From assembly GCA_020636955.1 (NCBI GenBank), contig JACJWY010000010.1, forward strand, positions 42,768-106,767: a stretch of 64,000 nt of DNA, given 5' to 3'. Below, one piece after another: positions 59,386 through 64,000 of the stretch; positions within the stretch are counted from its first letter, which is position 1, and the number at the start of each line of letters is the position of its first letter. Position numbers and translations under genes: made by a program. The notes beneath the pieces were generated by a model. The model had not been told where the DNA came from, did not search any database, and saw only the letters and a list, made by a program, of their open reading frames with translations. This DNA is from Thermoleophilales bacterium (GTDB lineage Bacteria > Actinomycetota > Thermoleophilia > Solirubrobacterales > 70-9).

Positions 59386-60408
59386 ATGACCGCAACTGAT
59401 GGTGCGAAGGGGACGGTTCTGGTCACCGGGGGCTCCGGCTTTCTCGGTGGACGGGCAATCATCGACCTGCTCGAGCGGGGCTACGACGTCCGGACCACGG
59501 TCCGCAGCAAGTCGAAGGCAGCCCGGATCGAGGAAAACATTTCCAACGAGATCGGCCGCCCGGCCGGGATTGAATTCTTCGAGGCCGATCTCTCATCGGA
59601 CGACGGCTGGGCCGAGGCCGTGGCGGATTGCCGTTACGTGCTCCACATCGCCTCCCCCTTCCCACCGAACAAGCCGAAGGATCCACAGGAGCTGATCAGG
59701 CCGGCCCGTGAAGGAGCGGTGCGGGTCATTACCGCAGCCCTCGACGCCGGGGTCGAGCGTGTGGTCATGACCTCGTCGGTCGCGGCGATCCGTGGAGGCG
59801 AAAACCCCGAAGACCGCTTCTACAACGAGGACGACTGGACCGACGTCGACGCGGTCGGCGCCTACCCGCAGTCCAAGACCCTGGCCGAAAAGGCGGCCTG
59901 GGATCTGGTCGAGGGTCGCGGCGTGCGCGAGAAGCTGGCGACGATCTGCCCCAGCGCGATTCTCGGCCCGGTCATGCCGGATGACGACTCATATTCGCTC
60001 GAAGGCATCCAGCGCCTGCTCGACGGAATGCCCGCGGTACCGGAGATCGGCTTCAGCTGGGTTGACGTGCGGGATGTCTCGGCCGCTCACATCGCCGCGA
60101 TGGAAAAACCGGAAGCGGGCGGCCAGCGCTTCATCGCCTCCGGGCCGTTCCTCTGGCTGCTCGAGGTTTCACAAATCCTGCGCGAGAAGCTGCCCGATCT
60201 GGCGAAGAAGGCACCGACCCGCAAGGCCCCCAAGTTCATGGTCCGGATCATGGCGATCTTCGACCCGGGCGCCCGGCCCCTGATCAATGACATCGGCCAG
60301 CGCAATGACTTCGATACCACCAGGGCGAAAGAGGTTCTGGGGATCGAGGCCCGGCCGCTCGAGGAAACCTTCGTCGAATGCGCCGAATCCCTCGCCGCCA
60401 GGGGCTAG
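59386..60408 (+). CDS. NAD(P)-dependent epimerase/dihydroflavonol reductase-like SDR
   Basis: A 340-residue extended short-chain dehydrogenase. The nucleotide motif VLVTGGSGFLGGRAI lies at residues 11-25, with the active-site Tyr-Lys as YPQSKTLAEK and a Ser/Thr pair in VMTSSVAAI. It resembles the dihydroflavonol-4-reductase-type family that acts on aldehydes or ketones of varied substrates. It lies 23 bp from the divergent cyclase gene, so shared regulation is likely. The substrate is unknown. Confidence 0.88.
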   Translation: MTATDGAKGTVLVTGGSGFLGGRAIIDLLERGYDVRTTVRSKSKAARIEENISNEIGRPAGIEFFEADLSSDDGWAEAVADCRYVLHIASPFPPNKPKDPQELIRPAREGAVRVITAALDAGVERVVMTSSVAAIRGGENPEDRFYNEDDWTDVDAVGAYPQSKTLAEKAAWDLVEGRGVREKLATICPSAILGPVMPDDDSYSLEGIQRLLDGMPAVPEIGFSWVDVRDVSAAHIAAMEKPEAGGQRFIASGPFLWLLEVSQILREKLPDLAKKAPTRKAPKFMVRIMAIFDPGARPLINDIGQRNDFDTTRAKEVLGIEARPLEETFVECAESLAARG

Positions 60409-60423
60409 TGGTACGCCGTGGGG

Positions 60424-61284
60424 CTACCAGTCCCAGGCGTTGACTAACGGCTCCGGGTTGAGGAGCATTCCGTGGGTTCTGATTTCCATGTGGAGGTGGC
60501 AGGGGGTTCCGGCTGCGTTACCGGTCTGGCCAACCGAGCCGACCCGGCGGCCGGCCCGGACTTTCTGGCTGACGTAAACCGGGGCCGGGCGGATCAGGTG
60601 GGCGTACTTGTATGTGCGCCTCTCCCCCTCGCCTTTGAGCACGAAGAAGTTGCCGTAAAGCTCGGGGTCATAGGCCTTCTTGATGATCGTGCCCGCCCGC
60701 ACCGCGACCAGTGGTGAACCACAGGCGGCGGTGATGTCGAAGCCCTCATGGGTGCGGCCGTCGACACGCGGGGCGCCGAATTCGCCGATGTATCCGCGGG
60801 TGCCATGAGGAGCATCGACCGGGAACTCATGCGAGTGAAGCCGGATTCGGCCTACCCTCCTCAGCGGTCCCCCAACCGGCCCCGCGACCACCAGGTAACG
60901 CCCGGCCGGGGACAGCCGGCCGCGCTGGGTGCGGCCGTCCCAGTAGAGGTGATGCCATCGAGCCATCAAGAGCCGACCGGTAACAATTCGCCGGATGGTC
61001 TTTCCGGACCCGAGTTTCCTGACCCGGATCGAAATATGGGTCGGCCGCCTTGACTTGAACCGAAAGTGAATCCGGATCGGATCGACCGAGAACGGAATCG
61101 CCTGCTTCGGCGTGACAGCACCGCGAAGGAGCTGAAACCCGCTCGCCCCTTTACCTGCACTCTCTGCCGGGGCCGTGCTACCGGGACTGCGCGGGTGAGC
61201 CGCAGCCGCAGCCCCTGCAAATGCGAGAGCCGCCGCCAGGATGGCGACGGCTCCCGTGAAACTCTTGAGGAGGCCCCTTTTCAG
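60424..61284 (-). CDS. Secreted M23 (LytM-type) metallopeptidase, likely CTG start
   Basis: The intact reading frame spans 286 residues. It begins with a signal peptide (KRGLLKSFTGAVAILAAALA, then FAGAAAAAH), then a FlgD-Ig-like domain (MARWHHLYWDGRTQRGRLSPAGRY), then an M23 domain with zinc ligands His179 and Asp183 (HEGFD) and His263/His265 (HLHME). No ATG, GTG or TTG occurs upstream of codon 106 in this frame. A CTG at 61284, 6 nt after an AGAGG purine run that covers the clpP stop, is the best start. It probably cuts peptidoglycan crosslinks outside the cell. It is 9 nt downstream of clpP and co-directional. Confidence 0.82.
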   Translation of the reverse strand: MKRGLLKSFTGAVAILAAALAFAGAAAAAHPRSPGSTAPAESAGKGASGFQLLRGAVTPKQAIPFSVDPIRIHFRFKSRRPTHISIRVRKLGSGKTIRRIVTGRLLMARWHHLYWDGRTQRGRLSPAGRYLVVAGPVGGPLRRVGRIRLHSHEFPVDAPHGTRGYIGEFGAPRVDGRTHEGFDITAACGSPLVAVRAGTIIKKAYDPELYGNFFVLKGEGERRTYKYAHLIRPAPVYVSQKVRAGRRVGSVGQTGNAAGTPCHLHMEIRTHGMLLNPEPLVNAWDW

Positions 61285-61293
61285 GATGGGCCT

Positions 61294-61878
61294 CTAGCGA
61301 TGCTCGATGACCCGGTCGATCAGACCGTAGGTGGCAGCCTCTTCGGCGCTCATGAAGTAATCGCGCTCGGTGTCGTGGGTGACCTTCTCGAGGTCCTGGC
61401 CGGTGTGCTTGGCGAGGATCTTGTCGAGGCGGCTGCGGGTGTCGATGATCTCCTTGGCGTGGATCTCGATGTCGGTCGCCTGGCCCTGGAAGCCGGAGGA
61501 AACCTGATGGATCAGGATCTTCGAGTTCGGCAGCGACATCCGCTTGCCTTCGGCCCCACCGGCCAGCAGCACCGCGCCCATGCTCATCGCAATGCCGACG
61601 CAGATGGTCTGGACGTCGGGCTTGATGAACTGCATCGTGTCGTAGATCGCCATCCCGGCGTAGACGGAGCCGCCGGGCGAGTTGATGTAAAGGCTGATGT
61701 CCTTCTCGGGATCCTCAGCGTCAAGGTGAAGCAGCTGGGCCACAATCAGGTTGGCGATGTCCTCGCTCACGCCAGTGCCGAGGAAGATGATGCGCTCGTT
61801 GAGGAGCCGGGAATAGATGTCGAACGAACGCTCTCCGCGAGAGGTCTGCTCGACGACCATGGGGACAAGTGGACTCAT
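61294..61878 (-). CDS. clpP: ATP-dependent Clp protease proteolytic subunit ClpP
   Basis: A 194-residue serine peptidase with catalytic Ser99 (GIAMSMGA), His124 (ILIHQ) and Asp173 (TERDYFMSA), all at the expected spacing. It assembles into a tetradecamer that degrades substrates delivered by ClpX or ClpC. Only one clpP is present, whereas many actinobacteria carry clpP1 and clpP2 here. It is downstream of tig as usual, but its usual next gene clpX is 7.3 kb away. The 53-aa ORF lies in the tig-clpP gap. Confidence 0.97.
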   Translation of the reverse strand: MSPLVPMVVEQTSRGERSFDIYSRLLNERIIFLGTGVSEDIANLIVAQLLHLDAEDPEKDISLYINSPGGSVYAGMAIYDTMQFIKPDVQTICVGIAMSMGAVLLAGGAEGKRMSLPNSKILIHQVSSGFQGQATDIEIHAKEIIDTRSRLDKILAKHTGQDLEKVTHDTERDYFMSAEEAATYGLIDRVIEHR

Positions 61879-61888
61879 GCGGGCAATC

Positions 61889-62050
61889 CTATAGAGCCTC
61901 GCCAGCGGGCTTCGCGCGGCTGGCAGCGCCCCGGAGTGCGATCAGGGAACCGGCCAACATCAGGCCCGAACCGATGATCGAGAATAGGTGCCGGGGGCCG
62001 GCTGATTGCCGACCTGATCGAGATGGACTTCGTGGATTCGGTTGTGGCAC
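61889..62050 (-). CDS. Putative 53-aa single-pass membrane microprotein between tig and clpP
   Basis: A GTG-initiated frame encodes MPQPNPRSPSRSGRQSAGPR, then LFSIIGSGLMLAGSLIALRG, then AASRAKPAGEAL. It has a basic Pro/Ser/Arg-rich N-terminus followed by one clear membrane helix and a short tail. A GGAGGT ribosome binding site lies 8 nt before the GTG, near-ideal spacing. It lies 25 nt after the tig stop and ends 11 nt before the clpP start, so it would be translated from the tig-clpP transcript. It is too short for usual gene callers, and no homologue is recognised. Confidence 0.6.
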   Translation of the reverse strand: MPQPNPRSPSRSGRQSAGPRHLFSIIGSGLMLAGSLIALRGAASRAKPAGEAL

Positions 62051-62074
62051 GAAAGCGGACCTCCGGAGGAGGGC

Positions 62075-63478
62075 CTATTCGTCGTCAGTCTCGTCTTCGG
62101 CCGACGACCCGGCTTCATCGGCAGCCGAATCATCTTCGTCTTCGCCGAGTCCCCAGAGCTTCTTTGCAGTGTCCTCGGTCGACATTTCCGTCGCGACGGC
62201 CGATTCGGCAATCACGTCCATGGCCTTGCGGACCTTGATGTCCGCGGCGACCATTTCATCGCGTCCGTCGCGCTTGAGGCGTTCGAGCAGCTTGGCGCCG
62301 GTGGTCCGCTCGTGGGAGGCGGCGTGTTCCAGTTCTTCGGCCATCTCCTCGTCGCTGACCTCGATCTCCTCCGCGTCGGCGATCGCGACCAGGACCGCTT
62401 CTCGGCGGATCTCCTGATCGGCGTCATCGAGTGACTCGTCGATGATCTCGTCGCGGGTCTTGCCCTGCATCTGAAGGTAGGTGTCCGGATTCATGCCCTG
62501 CTGGGCCATCTGGCGTTCGACCCTTTCCCAACGTTCCTCGCCTCTGGCCCTGAGGATGTCCTCGGGGATGCCCACCTTGGCGTTTGCCACGGCCGCGTCC
62601 ACGGCAGCCACTCGGAAATCCTGCTCGATCCGCTGCTCTGCCGATTCACCGAGCTTCTCGGCGATGTCCGCCCGGAGCTCTCCGATCGTGTCGAACTCGG
62701 AGGCATCGGATGCGAAGTCGTCGTCGGCCTCCGGCATCTGCTTGACCCGGACCTCCTTGATGGTCACGGCAAAGTCGGCATTCTGGCCAGCCAGTTCGGC
62801 CGCCCCGTATTCCTCCGGGAAGTCGACGTTGACCGCGACCTCATCACCGGCTTTGGACCCGATGATCTGCTCTTCGAAGCCGTCAATCAGCTGGCCCGAA
62901 CCGATCTCGATCGTGTGATCGCTGGCCGAGCCACCCTCGAACTCGACCCCGTCGAGCGAACCGACGAAGTCGACCAGCACGTGGTCACCTTCCTCGGCGG
63001 CGCGGTCGACGACGTCGAGGCTGGCCATGCCCTCGCGCATGCGGTCGACTTCGCGGTCTATCACCTCGTCCGGAACGTCGGCGCCGGCTTTCTCTACCTC
63101 AAGACCCTTGTATTCGCCGAGCTCAGCGGTCGGGCGAACCCCGACCTCGTACTTGAACTCGACCGTGTCGCCGTCCTGACTTGCCGCTTTGGTTATTTCG
63201 ACATCCGGCGAGCCGATCGGCACGACTCCGGAGGCGTAGACGCTCCTCTGGTACCACTCGGGCAGGCCTTCCTGGATCGCTTCCTGGAAGACGGTGTCAA
63301 AGCCGAGCCGCTGGATCGCCAGCGAAGGCGGCGCCTTGCCCTTGCGAAAGCCGGGCATGCGCATCTCGCGGGCCAGGGCCCGGGCGGCCCGCTGGACCTG
63401 GACGGACACTTCGTCGGCCGGAACCTCGACCTCGACTCGTGCCCTCGAATCTTCTAGTTCAGTAACAGTGGTCTTCAA
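62075..63478 (-). CDS. tig: Trigger factor
   Basis: A 467-residue ribosome-associated chaperone. The ribosome-binding N-terminal domain has the signature region GFRKGKAPPSLAIQRLG (a variant of GFRxGKxP). The PPIase domain follows (EEGDHVLVDFVGSLDGVEFEGG...GSGQLIDGFEEQIIGSKAGDE), then a helical C-terminal domain and an acidic tail (DEDDSAADEAGSSAEDETDDE). It folds nascent chains at the exit tunnel. The ATG at 63478 matches the family. It is the head of the tig-clpP-clpX set. Confidence 0.96.
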   Translation of the reverse strand: MKTTVTELEDSRARVEVEVPADEVSVQVQRAARALAREMRMPGFRKGKAPPSLAIQRLGFDTVFQEAIQEGLPEWYQRSVYASGVVPIGSPDVEITKAASQDGDTVEFKYEVGVRPTAELGEYKGLEVEKAGADVPDEVIDREVDRMREGMASLDVVDRAAEEGDHVLVDFVGSLDGVEFEGGSASDHTIEIGSGQLIDGFEEQIIGSKAGDEVAVNVDFPEEYGAAELAGQNADFAVTIKEVRVKQMPEADDDFASDASEFDTIGELRADIAEKLGESAEQRIEQDFRVAAVDAAVANAKVGIPEDILRARGEERWERVERQMAQQGMNPDTYLQMQGKTRDEIIDESLDDADQEIRREAVLVAIADAEEIEVSDEEMAEELEHAASHERTTGAKLLERLKRDGRDEMVAADIKVRKAMDVIAESAVATEMSTEDTAKKLWGLGEDEDDSAADEAGSSAEDETDDE

Positions 63479-63580
63479 GGTCGATTGAGCCTAGCGATGA
63501 GCGGTTGAGTTCGCGTCCCAGTCCCCGCTTTCAGGCTCCGCGGCACGGCTGGGAGATCGCTGCGGGAAAACACCGGTTCG

Positions 63581-63610
63581 TTGATATCGCGGCGCAACTC
63601 GAAATATCTG
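63581..63610 (+). promoter_or_regulatory. Candidate promoter for the right-edge secreted-protein gene
   Basis: TTGATA (63581-63586) and TATCTG (63605-63610) are spaced by 18 nt, upstream of GTG 63627. The -10 is a weak match, so this is tentative. Confidence 0.35.
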
Positions 63611-63626
63611 ACGGGTTTAGGTAAAC

Positions 63627-64000
63627 GTGATCGTCCGCCGCAATTTCCTTCTGACTGCTTTGGTCCTGGCCTGTTTCGCCAGCGGCACCGGCAACGCCTA
63701 TGCCTCACAGGGTGCCTGGGTCCAGCCCTCCAAGGTGATCACAAGCAGTGAAAAGGCTTCGCAGTACGACGCAAGGGTCGCCGTCGCCTCGGACAAGACC
63801 GCGATCGCGGTCTGGCTGGTTGACCACCCGAACCAATCAACCGATTACTCCGACGACACAACCTCGGTCATGGCTGCGGTCCGCCCTCCGAACGGAAAGT
63901 TCGGCAAACCTTTCGACCTTTCCGGCGACGCCCACGGGATCTGGAACCTGAGCATTGCCGCGGCCGCCTCGGACATCACTGTGCTCTGGCAGCAGACGGA
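63627..64000 (+). CDS. Secreted protein, N-terminal fragment cut by window edge
   Basis: The frame from GTG 63627 has no stop before the window end, so only the first 124 codons are seen. It opens with a signal peptide (VIVRRNFLLTALVLACFAS, cleavage near NAYAS) followed by a beta-rich sequence with repeated V-x-W/A-V and Asp-rich turns, consistent with a propeller or Ig-like extracellular protein of the type seen elsewhere in this window. Function is unknown. It is divergent from tig, 148 bp away. A weak AGG purine run precedes the GTG. Confidence 0.7.
   Translation, partial: MIVRRNFLLTALVLACFASGTGNAYASQGAWVQPSKVITSSEKASQYDARVAVASDKTAIAVWLVDHPNQSTDYSDDTTSVMAAVRPPNGKFGKPFDLSGDAHGIWNLSIAAAASDITVLWQQT

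Noticed and set aside
61960..62211. Minus-strand frame overlapping the end of tig
   Set aside because: Its upstream half is antiparallel-frame tig sequence and it lacks a start in the gap. The GTG ORF at 61889-62050 in another frame, with a GGAGGT site, is preferred.
1..64000. CRISPR array, transposon, integrase or prophage
   Set aside because: No repeated 25-40 bp direct repeats with unique spacers, no transposase, integrase, or phage structural genes were seen. The holin-like domain is part of a cellular fusion protein.

Overview
The window is a high-GC, gene-dense stretch of an actinobacterial chromosome, most likely Thermoleophilia (Solirubrobacterales-like). This rests on inference from base composition, the Gram-positive housekeeping gene order, and secreted proteins that end in the Lys/Arg-rich, Cys-containing beta-type C-terminal module common in that class. 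No plasmid, phage, insertion sequence, rRNA or CRISPR features were seen.

Most of the minus strand is one long ancestral housekeeping backbone. Read from the right it runs tig, clpP, (clpX), valS, folC, ndk, maf, mreC, mreD, mrdA, rodA, rng/rne, rplU, rpmA, obgE, proB, proA, nadD, rsfS, tRNA-Ala, leuS, comEA, comEC, holA, (rpsT on plus), murJ, lepA, and a MaoC dehydratase pair. These genes cover protein quality control, aminoacylation, folate, nucleotide, NAD and proline synthesis, rod-type cell-wall elongation, RNA processing, ribosome assembly and DNA uptake. Many neighbours overlap by 4 nt (comEA/comEC, mreC/mreD/mrdA/rodA, MFS/marR, murJ/GT-C).

Accessory genes are spliced into this backbone. 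Two tandem secreted ELWxxDG-repeat proteins on the plus strand split proB from proA. An O-antigen-ligase-like membrane protein and a 908-residue secreted protein split rpmA from obgE. A secreted InlB-repeat protein and a Tat-signal glycosidase lie upstream of mreC, where mreB would be expected. A cluster of enzymes (agmatine deiminase, ring-cleaving dioxygenase, SRPBCC, MFS/MarR) flanks leuS. A mixed group (GNAT, DUF2252, secreted adenosine deaminase, cyclase, SDR reductase) separates clpX from clpP.

The most notable points are: (1) a roughly 1.5 kb patch (about 52.5-54.0 kb) in which clpX and the start of an MBL-fold gene are riddled with small indels, more like poor consensus sequence than natural decay; (2) a secreted M23 peptidase whose only plausible signal-peptide start is a CTG codon just after clpP; (3) two unannotated single-pass microproteins, one of 53 aa between tig and clpP with a strong ribosome binding site and one of 39 aa after folC; (4) two long perfect inverted repeats and a tandem duplication over a stop codon; (5) surface-protein genes inserted into core operons, three of which share a similar C-terminal module.
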